A DNA stretch of 64,000 bases from Maritimibacter sp. (lineage in GTDB: Bacteria > Pseudomonadota > Alphaproteobacteria > Rhodobacterales > Rhodobacteraceae). Under the pieces are notes generated by a model. The model was not told where the DNA came from. It made no database searches and worked only from the letters and a program-made list of their open reading frames with translations. The translations under genes were made by a program, and so were the position numbers. The DNA is taken from NCBI GenBank assembly GCA_017792445.1, contig CP051232.1:3322001-3386000 (forward strand), read 5' to 3'. Below are positions 8,309 through 16,495 of the stretch, piece after piece. The first letter of the stretch is position 1. Every line of letters begins with the position of its first letter.

Positions 8309-9604
8309 TTACTTCCCCATCCGGTCTCGCAGCGCGAACCACGACATCGCCAGCGCCACCAGCGCGCCGCGTGCGGGGCCCAGCGGGGGCAGGGCGGGGG
8401 GACGGGCCTTGGCCATCACGTCGAACCGGCTCATGTCGCCGTGCATCGCCTGCGCAAGGATCTTGCCCGCCAGCGTCGCCATCGCGACCCCGTGGCCCGA
8501 GTAGCCAGAGGCCGACCACAGGCCCGGCCGGGGCCGCGCGAAATCGGGCATCCGCGACCGGGTGATCGCCAGCGTGCCGCCCCAAGCGTGGTCGATCTTC
8601 ACGTCCGCAAGTTGCGGGTAGATCTCGAGCATCGGCTTGCGCGCCACGGCGGCCACGTCCTGCGGGAAGCGGTAGCCATAGTTCTCGCCGCCGCCGAACA
8701 GCAGCCGCCCGTCATGCGACAGGCGCCAGTAATTCACCACGAACTTTGTGTCAGCCACCGCGATGTCTTCGGCCAGAACCTCGCGGGCTCGGTCGCCCAA
8801 GGGTTCGGTCGCCACGATGAAGTTGTTGATCGGCATGATCCGCGCCGCGACCTTGCGCTCCAGCCCGCCAAGGTAGCCGTTGCAGGCCAGCACGACCTGA
8901 TCAGCGCGGATGGTGCCTTTCGCGGTGCGGACCGAGCCGGTCTTCACCGACAGCGCCTCGGTCCGTTCGAAGATGCGCACGCCGGCCTTCACCGCCGCCC
9001 TTGCCAGTCCGAAGGCAAAGCGCAGCGGGTGCAGGTGGCCCGAGGCGCGTTCGATCATGCCGCCCTTGAACGCGTCCGAGCCGATCAGCGCGCGGATGCC
9101 GTCGCGGTCCAGCGCCTGTGCCGAGGCGAGGCCGTAGTCGTCGCGCAGTTTGGCGGCGTATTCGGCAGCGTCGGCGGCGTCCTCGTCGGTCCACGCGGCG
9201 TCGGCCACGCCGGTCCGCCACTCGGCGTCGATGCCGTGTTCTTCGATCAGCGACTTGACCAGTTCCACCGACTCCCAGCCGATGTCCCACAGCTTGCGCG
9301 CGTCGTCCTTGCCGAAGGTCTTTTCCAGCCAGACCTGATCCTTGCGCTGGCCGACCAGCACCTGCCCGCCGTTGCGCCCCGAGGCGCCGAAGCCCACGCG
9401 GTGCGCTTCGATCACCACTACGTCATAGCCCAGCCGGGCGGCGTGAAGCGCGGTGGACAGGCCGGTGAAGCCGCCGCCGATCACGACGATATCGGCGCGC
9501 AGCCCGCCTTCCAGCGCGGGAAAAGGATCAAGCGGTTCGGCACTCGCGGCGTACCAGCTACCGGGATACTCGCCGGGCCGGTCGTTGGCATGAAGAAGGT
9601 TCAT
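8309..9604 (-). CDS. puuB: gamma-glutamylputrescine oxidase-like FAD oxidoreductase
   Basis: 431 residues of the DAO fold. The N-terminus carries SWYAASA and the dinucleotide motif VVIGGGFTGLSTALHAARLG near 40-60, followed by GFGASGRNGGQ, the signature of the PuuB/OrdL group. The C-terminal GYSGHGVAMATLAGK is the second FAD-contacting stretch. In the gamma-glutamyl polyamine pathway this enzyme oxidises gamma-glutamylputrescine to the aldehyde. It is the last gene of an operon, 4 bp after the glutamine-synthetase-like gene, which supports the role. Other gamma-glutamylated amines cannot be excluded. Confidence 0.8.
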   Translation of the reverse strand: MNLLHANDRPGEYPGSWYAASAEPLDPFPALEGGLRADIVVIGGGFTGLSTALHAARLGYDVVVIEAHRVGFGASGRNGGQVLVGQRKDQVWLEKTFGKDDARKLWDIGWESVELVKSLIEEHGIDAEWRTGVADAAWTDEDAADAAEYAAKLRDDYGLASAQALDRDGIRALIGSDAFKGGMIERASGHLHPLRFAFGLARAAVKAGVRIFERTEALSVKTGSVRTAKGTIRADQVVLACNGYLGGLERKVAARIMPINNFIVATEPLGDRAREVLAEDIAVADTKFVVNYWRLSHDGRLLFGGGENYGYRFPQDVAAVARKPMLEIYPQLADVKIDHAWGGTLAITRSRMPDFARPRPGLWSASGYSGHGVAMATLAGKILAQAMHGDMSRFDVMAKARPPALPPLGPARGALVALAMSWFALRDRMGK

Positions 9605-9608
9605 GGGC

Positions 9609-10961
9609 TCAGACGTTCAGCAGAAGATGCTCGCGTTCCCACGGGCTGATGACCTGTAGGAACTCTTGGTATTCGACCTGTTTCACCGCCTCGTAGATGC
9701 GGCAGAACTCGGGGTGCAGAACCTCGCGCATCGCGTCGGCGCCTGCGAACTGGTCCAGCGCGACGCCCAGACCGTCCGGCAGCGCCGGTTCCAGGTCATA
9801 GGCGTTGCCCGCGAAGGGCGGGCGCGGGTCGACCTGTTCCACCAGCCCGAGATAGCCGCAGGCCAGCGAGGCCGCGATCCCGAGATAGGGGTTGCAGTCC
9901 ATCCCGGCGATGCGGTTCTCGACCCGACGCGCCTCGGGGCCCGAGACCGGCACCCGGATGCCCGTGGTGCGGTTGTCGCTGGCCCATTCAAGGTTGATCG
10001 GCGCCGCGTGGTCGCGGACGTACCGGCGGTAGCTGTTCACGTAGGGCGCCATCACGGCGACGACCGACGGCAGGTGCCGCTGCATGCCGCCGATGAAGTG
10101 GCGGAAGGCGGGGGTCTCGCTGCCATCCTCGTTGGAAAAGATGTTCCGGCCCGTTTGCGCGTCCACCACCGAGTGATGGATGTGCATGGCCGAGCCCGGT
10201 TCGTCCTGAATGGGCTTGGCCATGAAGGTCGCGAAACAGTCGTGCCGCAGCGCGGCTTCGCGGATCAGGCGTTTGAAGTAGAAGATCTCGTCGGCCAGCT
10301 TCACCGGGTCGCCGTGGCGCAGATTCATCTCGACCTGGCCGGCGCCGCCTTCCTGAAGGATGCCGTCGATCTCGAAGCCCTGCGCTTCGGCGAAATCGTA
10401 GATGTCGTCGATGACCGGGCCGTACTCGTCGACCGCCGACATGGAATAGGCCTGACGGGCAGCGGCGCGGCGGCCCGAACGGCCCATCGGCGGAACCACG
10501 GGCTGGTTCGGATCGGTGTTGCGCGCGACGAGGAAGAACTCCATCTCCGGCGCGACGATCGGCTGCCAGCCTTTCTCGTTGTACAGCTGGACGACGCGTT
10601 TCAGCACGTTCCGGGGGGCGACCGGCACCGGGTTGCCGTCGCGGTCCTCGATGTCGTGGATCACCTGCAACGTCCAGTCGGCCGTCCACGGCGCGGCGGT
10701 CGCGGTTTCAAGGTCGGGGCGCAGGATCATGTCCGGCTCGGTGAAGTCGGACCCGTCGTCGACCCAGTCGCCGGTGATCGTCTGTAGGAAGATCGAGTTC
10801 GGCAGATAGAAATACGGCTGTTTGGCGAACTTGGCGGCAGGCATCGCCTTGCCCCGCGCGACGCCGGCAAGGTCGGCGACAAGGCATTCCACCTCGTCCA
10901 GCCTGCGGCCCTCAAGCCAGGCCTGCGCGGCCTCGGGCAGAGCATCGTTCCAGTCAGACAT
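9609..10961 (-). CDS. puuA: gamma-glutamylpolyamine synthetase (glutamine synthetase family)
   Basis: 450 residues with the glutamine synthetase beta-grasp and catalytic domains: EMEFFLVA, EGGAGQVEMNLRHGDP, AKPIQDEPGSAMHIHHS and NRIAGMDCNPYLGIAASLACG are the metal/ATP-binding elements. It lacks the C-terminal adenylylation loop of GlnA-I. The class ligates glutamate to an amine such as putrescine. Its ATG overlaps the end of the amidotransferase gene by 8 bp, and puuB-like follows after 4 bp, so the three are translationally coupled. The amine could also be another mono- or polyamine. Confidence 0.82.
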   Translation of the reverse strand: MSDWNDALPEAAQAWLEGRRLDEVECLVADLAGVARGKAMPAAKFAKQPYFYLPNSIFLQTITGDWVDDGSDFTEPDMILRPDLETATAAPWTADWTLQVIHDIEDRDGNPVPVAPRNVLKRVVQLYNEKGWQPIVAPEMEFFLVARNTDPNQPVVPPMGRSGRRAAARQAYSMSAVDEYGPVIDDIYDFAEAQGFEIDGILQEGGAGQVEMNLRHGDPVKLADEIFYFKRLIREAALRHDCFATFMAKPIQDEPGSAMHIHHSVVDAQTGRNIFSNEDGSETPAFRHFIGGMQRHLPSVVAVMAPYVNSYRRYVRDHAAPINLEWASDNRTTGIRVPVSGPEARRVENRIAGMDCNPYLGIAASLACGYLGLVEQVDPRPPFAGNAYDLEPALPDGLGVALDQFAGADAMREVLHPEFCRIYEAVKQVEYQEFLQVISPWEREHLLLNV

Positions 10962-11640
10962 GGCGGCGCTCCTTGAAGAATTTGCCGATCATCCCGGCGG
11001 TCACCGGACGATCCACGGCGTCAGACAGTTGGGCGCGCGCGGCGTCCAGCCGGTCCTCGGGCACCACGCCCGGCCCGCGCTTGTCCAGAAGTCCCTCGAC
11101 ATAGCCTGCCTCGAACTCTGGATGCGGCTGCAGGGTCAGGGCGTGGCGGCCATACAGGAGACCGGCGTTCGGGCTGTGCGGGCCGGTGGCGATAACCTCG
11201 GCGCCCTCGGGCCGCTCGGTCACCTGGTCCTGATGCCACGCGTTCACGAAGACCTCGCCGATGCCGTCGAAGTCATAGCACTGGCGGCCGACGGTCCAGC
11301 CGCCGGAGTATTTCTCGACCTTGCCCCCAAGCGCCTGCGCGATGATCTGGTGGCCGAAGCAGATGCCGACCAGCGGGATATCGGCGGCGTGGGCGTCGCG
11401 GATGAACTGTTCCAGCGGCGGGATCCACGGGTGATCCTCGTAGGCGCCGTGGCGAGAGCCGGTGATCAGCCAGCCGTCGGCGGCGTGGATCGAACCGGGA
11501 AGGACCATTTCAAGAACGGGGTAGGTCTCGAAAGAGAAGCCCTGACCGGCAAGCAGGTTCTCGAACATGGTCGGGTAGTCTGGGAACTCGGACTGAAGCG
11601 CGTCGGGCAGGTGCCCGGTCTGGAGGATTCCGATTTTCAT
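10954..11640 (-). CDS. class I glutamine amidotransferase-like protein
   Basis: 228 residues of the GATase1 fold. The nucleophile elbow VGICFGHQIIAQALGG carries the catalytic Cys, and LQPHPEFEAGYVEGL gives the His-x-Glu pair. An early ITGSRHGAYEDHPWI is typical of the stand-alone GuaA-like amidotransferases that accompany gamma-glutamylamine synthetases. It is the first gene of the operon with the synthetase and the oxidase. It may release glutamate from a gamma-glutamyl intermediate, a role distinct from the PuuD-like hydrolase at 19833. The ATG at 11640 was chosen because the frame beyond it runs into the divergent folE2 promoter region. Confidence 0.8.
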   Translation of the reverse strand: MKIGILQTGHLPDALQSEFPDYPTMFENLLAGQGFSFETYPVLEMVLPGSIHAADGWLITGSRHGAYEDHPWIPPLEQFIRDAHAADIPLVGICFGHQIIAQALGGKVEKYSGGWTVGRQCYDFDGIGEVFVNAWHQDQVTERPEGAEVIATGPHSPNAGLLYGRHALTLQPHPEFEAGYVEGLLDKRGPGVVPEDRLDAARAQLSDAVDRPVTAGMIGKFFKERRHV

Positions 11641-11786
11641 GAAACACCGTGTTGGGAGTTTCGCGGACAGTAGCCGTGGCCCGTATCCTCGGCAAGTGTG
11701 ACGCGGTGCCGTCCTTTTCGGGTCGGGTGATCCGCCGCAGGGAATGGTGCGTATCCCGGACAGCTTTGATTGCAACCGCAACGGGT

Positions 11787-11804
11787 CGCCCTAAATTCAG
11801 GGCG
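11787..11804 (+). other. hairpin in the folE2 leader
   Basis: CGCCCT-AAATTC-AGGGCG, a 6-bp stem, lies 24 bases before the folE2 ATG. It may shape the leader or be a protein site. No Zur-like box (the usual control of folE2) was recognised nearby. Confidence 0.3.
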
Positions 11805-11828
11805 GACGATGCTGCAAGGGGACGCATC

Positions 11829-12929
11829 ATGAACGTATACACCAAGGTCGATGACCGGCTGGACCGCGCCGACGCGGAACGCGCGCTGGATGTGCTGCGC
11901 CGCTGGGCCGGAACCGCCGCGCCCGAGGAAATCCGCGACGTCGATCCGGCGCTGACCCGGCTGCTGGCGCGGCCCGGTCCCGCCGACTATCCGGCGCTGG
12001 CGCGGGCCTATCCCGAGGATTTCGAGGCCGGGCCCAATTACCGCGCGACGCTGCCCGATCTTCAGAACGGGCCGGAAAGCCTGATCAAGGGCGCGCGACG
12101 GGCGATCCAGCACGTCGGCATCTCGAACTTCCGCCTGCCGATCCGCTATCACACCCGCGACAACGGCGACCTGACGCTTGAGACCTCGGTGACCGGCACC
12201 GTGAGCCTCGAGGCCGAGAAGAAGGGCATCAACATGTCCCGGATCATGCGGTCTTTCTACAAGCACGCCGAAGAGACGTTCAGCTTCGAGGTGATCGCCG
12301 GCGCGCTGGAAGACTACAAGTCCGACCTCGAAAGTTTCGACGCCCGCATCATGATGCGCTTCCGGTTCCCGATGAAGGTGGACAGCCTGCGGTCGGGGCT
12401 GTCGGGCTATCAATACTATGACATCGCGCTGGAACTGGTCGAACAGGCGGGCGTGCGGCGCAAGGTGATCCATCTGGACTACGTGTATTCGTCGACCTGT
12501 CCCTGTTCGCTGGAACTCAGCGAACACGCGCGGGCGCAGCGGGGCCAGCTTGCGACGCCGCATTCCCAGCGCTCGGTGGCGCGGGTGTCGGCGGTGGTCG
12601 CGGAAGGGCAGGGCTGCCTGTGGTTTGAGGACCTGGTGGACCTGTGCCGTCGCGCGGTGCCGACCGAGACGCAGGTGATGGTCAAGCGCGAGGACGAACA
12701 GGCCTTCGCCGAACTGAACGCGGCAAACCCCATTTTCGTCGAGGATGCGGCGCGGCTGTTCTCGGAACAGCTGATGGCAGAGCCGCGCATCGGCGACTTC
12801 CGCGTGGTCGCCAGCCATCAGGAAAGCCTGCACAGCCACGACGCGGTGTCGGTGCTGACCGAGGGCGAGACTTTCGCCGCGGCCAGCCTCGACCCACGGT
12901 TGTTCGAAAGCCTGTACCACACCGGCTGA
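11829..12929 (+). CDS. folE2: GTP cyclohydrolase FolE2 (type IB)
   Basis: 366 residues. FolE2 opens GTP to 7,8-dihydroneopterin triphosphate, the first step of folate (and queuosine) synthesis, with a metal that need not be zinc. Family features include IQHVGISNFRLPI, EAEKKGINMSRIMRSF, YSSTCPCSLELSEHARAQ (catalytic and metal Cys) and LWFEDLVDLCRRAVPTETQV, in the expected order. Length fits the family. The ATG was chosen by the AAGGGG 9 bases upstream; the frame is open further up but covers the divergent promoter. A strong hairpin follows the stop. Confidence 0.95.
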   Translation: MNVYTKVDDRLDRADAERALDVLRRWAGTAAPEEIRDVDPALTRLLARPGPADYPALARAYPEDFEAGPNYRATLPDLQNGPESLIKGARRAIQHVGISNFRLPIRYHTRDNGDLTLETSVTGTVSLEAEKKGINMSRIMRSFYKHAEETFSFEVIAGALEDYKSDLESFDARIMMRFRFPMKVDSLRSGLSGYQYYDIALELVEQAGVRRKVIHLDYVYSSTCPCSLELSEHARAQRGQLATPHSQRSVARVSAVVAEGQGCLWFEDLVDLCRRAVPTETQVMVKREDEQAFAELNAANPIFVEDAARLFSEQLMAEPRIGDFRVVASHQESLHSHDAVSVLTEGETFAAASLDPRLFESLYHTG

Positions 12930-12934
12930 CAGGG

Positions 12935-12965
12935 GTGGCCGCGCAGGTCACAGCCGCGCGGCCAC
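12935..12965 (+). terminator. hairpin after folE2
   Basis: GTGGCCGCGC and GCGCGGCCAC form a perfect 10-bp stem with an 11-base loop starting 6 bases after the folE2 stop. There is no T-tract, so it may act as an RNA end stabiliser or a Rho-assisted terminator. Confidence 0.5.
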
Positions 12966-13027
12966 GACCACCCGGCGGGCACCCAGCCGCTTGACAGCGC
13001 CGCGGCGCAGAGACAAGCCTGCCCGCC

Positions 13028-14476
13028 ATGTTCGACCTTCGTCCCGTGGGATATGTGACCGGCCTTCTCATCGCCTTCCTCGGGGTGACGATGATCGCGC
13101 CGTTGTTCGTGGACCTGCTGTACAGCAACGGCCACTGGCACATCTTCCTTGAAGCGGGGGTGCTGACGCTGGTCTGCGGCGGTTCGGTCGCGATTGCCTG
13201 CGCAAATGGCGTGGCCGAGCGGCTGACGATCCAGCAGACCTTTCTTCTGGCGACGGGCGTGTGGCTGTTCATGCCGGTGTTCGGCGCGTTGCCCTTCATG
13301 CTGGGCCCGCCCGACGCCCGCGCGGTCGACGCCTATTTCGAGGCGATGTCGGGCATGACCACCACCGGGGCGACGGTGTTCTCGGGGCTGGACGATCTGC
13401 CCGAGGGCATCCTGCTGTGGCGGTCGATGCTGCAATGGTTCGGCGGGGTGGGGATCATCGTGGTCGCGATGGTGTTCCTGCCCGAACTGCGGGTCGGCGG
13501 CATGCAGATCTTCCGGTCCGAGGCATTCGACACCGGCGGCAAGGTGCTGCCACGCGCCGCCGAGATCGCCAGCCGCATCTCGGTGATCTACCTGGTGCTG
13601 ACGCTGGCCAACGTGATGGCCTATCTCGCCACCGGGATGGACGGCTTCGATGCGTTGAACCACGCGCTGACGACAATCTCGACCGGCGGCTTCTCGACCT
13701 ATGACGCATCGTTCGGCACCTTTCAGGGGCCGGCGGAATACGTGGCCGCGGTGTTCATGGTTTTGGCAAGCCTGCCGTTCGTGCGCTACGTGCAGATGAT
13801 GGCGGGCACGGCCCGGCCTATCATGCGCGACAGCCAGGTGCGGGCCTATCTGCTGACGATCGCCGTTCTGGTGGGCATGATCGCGCTGTACCGGGTGATC
13901 GCGAATGACGACAACGCCGAGCATGCCCTGCGCGAGGGTCTGTTCAACGTCACCTCGATCATCTCGGGCACCGGCTTCGCCAGCGTCGATTACCAGCTTT
14001 GGGGCGGCTTCCCGGTGGTGGCCTTCTTCTTCATCGGCCTGATCGGCGGCTGCGCCGGATCGACCGCCTGTTCCGTGAAGATCTTCCGCTATCAACTGCT
14101 GTTCGCGTCCGTCCGGGCGCAGATCGGCAAGATCCATGCGCCGCACGGGGTCTTCACGCCGCGCTACGAAGGGCGGCCGGTGGGCAAGGACGTGATGGAT
14201 TCGGTGATCTCGTTCTTCGTGGCCTTCGTCGTGCTGCTGGGGCTGTTCTCGGTGCTGCTGGCGACGACCGGACTTGATACAGTCACCTCGGTTTCGGGCG
14301 CGGCGGCGACGCTGGCGAACATCGGACCCGGGCTTGGGCCGATCATCGGGCCCTCGGGCAACTTCGCCCCTTTGCCGGACAGCGCGAAATGGATCCTGTC
14401 GCTGGCGATGCTGATCGGGCGTCTCGAGGTGATGGTGGTGATCGTTCTGTTCACCTGGAAGTTCTGGCGCGCCTGA
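13028..14476 (+). CDS. trkH: TrkH family potassium uptake channel subunit
   Basis: 482 residues, almost entirely hydrophobic helices, in four M1-P-M2 repeats. The four selectivity-filter segments are visible: SGMTTTGATVF, TTISTGGFSTYD, SIISGTGFASVD and ATLANIGPGLG, each with the conserved filter Gly. It conducts K+ (possibly Na+ coupled) across the inner membrane and normally works with the cytoplasmic NAD-binding TrkA. No trkA is in this window. Start ATG at 13028 gives a normal N-terminus MFDLRPVGYVTGLL. A small membrane-protein gene follows 76 bp later. Confidence 0.95.
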   Translation: MFDLRPVGYVTGLLIAFLGVTMIAPLFVDLLYSNGHWHIFLEAGVLTLVCGGSVAIACANGVAERLTIQQTFLLATGVWLFMPVFGALPFMLGPPDARAVDAYFEAMSGMTTTGATVFSGLDDLPEGILLWRSMLQWFGGVGIIVVAMVFLPELRVGGMQIFRSEAFDTGGKVLPRAAEIASRISVIYLVLTLANVMAYLATGMDGFDALNHALTTISTGGFSTYDASFGTFQGPAEYVAAVFMVLASLPFVRYVQMMAGTARPIMRDSQVRAYLLTIAVLVGMIALYRVIANDDNAEHALREGLFNVTSIISGTGFASVDYQLWGGFPVVAFFFIGLIGGCAGSTACSVKIFRYQLLFASVRAQIGKIHAPHGVFTPRYEGRPVGKDVMDSVISFFVAFVVLLGLFSVLLATTGLDTVTSVSGAAATLANIGPGLGPIIGPSGNFAPLPDSAKWILSLAMLIGRLEVMVVIVLFTWKFWRA

Positions 14477-14552
14477 CCTCTCGTATTTGTGACCGAACCC
14501 CACAGGCGGCCGGACCGTTGGACCCTGACACCAGGCGACAGGAGATCCACAT

Positions 14553-14750
14553 ATGTCCGCACCCGACACGAACCTGAACAAACAGACGCGCCGCCACCGT
14601 GGGCCGCTGATCGGAATGGCGATCGTCGTTGTCTTCGCAATCGGTTACGGAGCCTACTACCTTGGCAATCTTGCCGCAGATGGAAACAATCCTGACAATC
14701 CAGACGTGATTATCGACGGCAGGACCGGCGAAGCGGAAAAGATCGAATAA
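14553..14750 (+). CDS. small single-pass membrane protein, unknown
   Basis: 65 residues: a polar basic N-terminus (NLNKQTRRHRG), one hydrophobic helix at about 17-42 (GPLIGMAIVVVFAIGYGAYY), then an acidic Asn/Asp-rich tail (GNNPDNPD, GRTGEAEKIE). A clear AGGAGAT site lies 8 bases before the ATG, which supports translation. By the positive-inside rule the tail is periplasmic. The gene follows trkH in the same direction. No family recognised. Confidence 0.7.
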   Translation: MSAPDTNLNKQTRRHRGPLIGMAIVVVFAIGYGAYYLGNLAADGNNPDNPDVIIDGRTGEAEKIE

Positions 14751-15089
14751 AAATTTGATCAAGCGCCGCCGCGCCTCGGCATCCGTTTTTCGCATTTCGG
14801 ACGGTTGGAGTCCTTGGGGCGACCGTCCGGACGCGCATCAAAAGAGTTTTTCGCAAAACCCAAGTATTTAAGCGGTTAATGACAGTCATTAACACTTTAA
14901 GTTGTTTTGACTTCCTCTCATTTTTCGCATGACGGGTATGCAGCGCGTGCGTGGCACCTCGGCAATCCCTTGCCTACATGCGGATTCCGCAGGCGGTAGG
15001 CCGCTGCGGCACCACTCACAAAAACTCGCTTGCCTTGGAATTTCCGCAATTGCGTGTGATTCCCGACAGTGTCGGATGGGGACACTACA
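14751..15089. other. AT-richer intergenic region with two dyads
   Basis: 339 bp with no supported gene. It is visibly lower in G+C than its surroundings. It contains CGGACGGT...ACCGTCCG (14798-14829), an 8-bp stem with a 16-base loop that may terminate the upstream gene, and the perfect dyad listed separately. A hairpin AGTGTC-GGATGGG-GACACT (15068-15086) lies just before the next start codon. A short open frame at 14929 has atypical composition and is not called. Confidence 0.6.
14875..14893. promoter_or_regulatory. perfect 19-bp dyad, operator candidate
   Basis: GTTAATGAC-A-GTCATTAAC, nine perfectly paired bases each side of one centre base, in an AT-rich spacer about 200 bp before the unknown gene at 15090. 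It has the size and symmetry of a dimeric repressor site (TetR/MarR/GntR class). The regulator is not identifiable here. Confidence 0.55.
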
Positions 15090-15659
15090 ATGTATCATGA
15101 TGAATTTCCCGACGGGTTCTGGGAAGAAACGAACTGGGTGCGCTGGGAAGATGCCCGGCCAACCAATCAACACGGTCTGAATGGCGAAGATGAGGACATG
15201 CCTCTGACGCGCCGAGAGCTTGAAGCCTCGCTCAGGTATCTTTGCCCGCAGGCAGATCTTTCGCTGGTGCCTTACTATTACCAGCTGCTTTATCTTGCGC
15301 GGGACTACCACCTCGATACGGGGCGGCATCTGAATGTTTACGGTCAGATCGGAGAACTGCACGGGGCGATCACCTACGGGATCCGCCTGTGCAACATCGG
15401 CGACAGCTGTGAAGACGGCTGCATCGGCGACGAGACGGTGAAGATCCGTACGATCACACCCTTCAGCCAGGCCGACGAAATCTCTGTCGAACTCGACGGA
15501 CCGTTCCAGAAGCTTCTGGTCGTCCGGATCGACCGCAATTTCCGGGTGTCGTCGCGGTTGGTCAGCCGCGGTGCACTGGTCGCCCAAAAAGCGGAGCGCG
15601 GGTCGTCCTGCGTGGTCCGCGCGCGCTGGGACGACACGGCGAACCTTTGCCTTCACTAG
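15090..15659 (+). CDS. hypothetical protein
   Basis: 189 residues, soluble, acidic N-terminus with FWEETNWVRWEDA, a middle LSLVPYYYQLLYLARDYHLD, and a Cys pair in LCNIGDSCEDGCIGD. Not recognised. A GTG at 15069 in the same frame would add seven residues but lies inside a hairpin (15068-15086) whose loop carries the purine-rich GGATGGG; the ATG at 15090 is preferred. Flanked upstream by an AT-richer spacer with a strong dyad and downstream by a 14-bp-stem terminator, it appears to be a single-gene transcription unit. Slightly different codon use from neighbours suggests later acquisition, weakly. Confidence 0.65.
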   Translation: MYHDEFPDGFWEETNWVRWEDARPTNQHGLNGEDEDMPLTRRELEASLRYLCPQADLSLVPYYYQLLYLARDYHLDTGRHLNVYGQIGELHGAITYGIRLCNIGDSCEDGCIGDETVKIRTITPFSQADEISVELDGPFQKLLVVRIDRNFRVSSRLVSRGALVAQKAERGSSCVVRARWDDTANLCLH

Positions 15660-15661
15660 CA

Positions 15662-15695
15662 CGGTCGCCCGCCCCGTAGCAGGGGCGGGCGACCG
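15662..15695. terminator. bidirectional terminator hairpin
   Basis: CGGTCGCCCGCCCC and its exact complement GGGGCGGGCGACCG form a perfect 14-bp stem with a 6-base loop between two convergent genes (stop codons at 15659 and 15702). No long T-tract. Confidence 0.65.
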
Positions 15696-15701
15696 GGTCC
15701 G

Positions 15702-16163
15702 TCAGGCCAGCGTCCGCGCGAAGGCCTCTAGCTGGGTGGCCACCATGCCCCAGCCCTCGGAAAAGCCCATCGCCTCGTGCTTCCTGGTGTCATCGGGAGT
15801 CCGGTGCCGCGCGATGGCGGTATAGTCGGTGCCGTCCGGGTGGTCCTTCAGGATCAGTTCGGCGGTAAACCCAAGGCCGGGTTCCGCAACCGGCGCCCAG
15901 TCCGACAGCATCAGGTCAGTGAACACCAGCCGCTCTTCCGGCTGCACGGTGAGATAACTGCCGTCGTTCGGGTACTCGTTTCCGTCCACGTTCATCAATG
16001 TGAAGAACCGGCCGCCGGGGCGGACGTCCATGACGACCTCGGAGACCGAATGCGGCTTGGGAACGAACCACGGCTTCAGCAACTCCGGCTCGGTCCAGCA
16101 GCGCCAGACAAGGTGGCGCGGAGCCTTGAGGATGCGGTGCAGGGTCAGGGTCGTTTCGGTCAT
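15702..16163 (-). CDS. SRPBCC (AHSA1-type) domain protein
   Basis: 153 residues with the START/Bet v1-like AHSA1 signature: TLTLHRILKAPRHLVWRCWTEPELLKPWF at the N-terminus (split here for length: ILKAPRHLVWRCW, EPELLKPWF), the middle GGRFFTLMNVDGNEYPNDGSYL, and the C-terminal helix EAMGFSEGWGMVATQLEAF. These form a hydrophobic ligand pocket; the ligand is unknown. Its ATG overlaps the arsR stop by 4 bp. The ArsR-SRPBCC pair is a common bacterial arrangement in which the regulator controls the SRPBCC gene. Confidence 0.85.
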   Translation of the reverse strand: MTETTLTLHRILKAPRHLVWRCWTEPELLKPWFVPKPHSVSEVVMDVRPGGRFFTLMNVDGNEYPNDGSYLTVQPEERLVFTDLMLSDWAPVAEPGLGFTAELILKDHPDGTDYTAIARHRTPDDTRKHEAMGFSEGWGMVATQLEAFARTLA

Positions 16164-16495
16164 GGTTTCTCCTCGTTAACCAATTGCTCCAGGTAATCTT
16201 CCAGTCCGTCCAGCCGCGCCTCCCAGAGGTCGCGCTGCTCTTCCATCCAGCCGCGCACCGGGCTCAGCGCACCGGGTTTCAGCGCGCAGGTGCGGGTTCG
16301 GCCGGTCTTCGTCGTCTCGATCAGGCCGCTGTCTTCCAGCCGTTTGAGGTGCTGCATGAAGGACGGCAGCGCCATGTCGAAAGGATCCGCCAACGCACCC
16401 GCCGTCGCCGGCCCGGACGACAGCCGCGCCAGAACCGCGCGGCGGGTGGGGTCTGCCAGGGCCTGAAACAGGGTGTCGAGCCGGTCCGCGTTCAT
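16160..16495 (-). CDS. ArsR family transcriptional regulator
   Basis: 111 residues. FQALADPTRRAVLARLSSGP is the typical start of the winged helix, followed by the recognition part MALPSFMQHLKRLEDSGLIE and wing TTKTGRTRTC. No metal-binding Cys cluster, so it is of the non-metal subgroup that accompanies SRPBCC proteins. It overlaps by 4 bp both the upstream DHFR-like gene and the downstream SRPBCC gene, so the three genes are co-translated. Confidence 0.9.
   Translation of the reverse strand: MNADRLDTLFQALADPTRRAVLARLSSGPATAGALADPFDMALPSFMQHLKRLEDSGLIETTKTGRTRTCALKPGALSPVRGWMEEQRDLWEARLDGLEDYLEQLVNEEKP

Noticed and set aside
14929-15180. 83-codon plus-strand frame
   Set aside because: Lies in the AT-richer spacer and overlaps the gene at 15090 in another frame; no ribosome site or domain.
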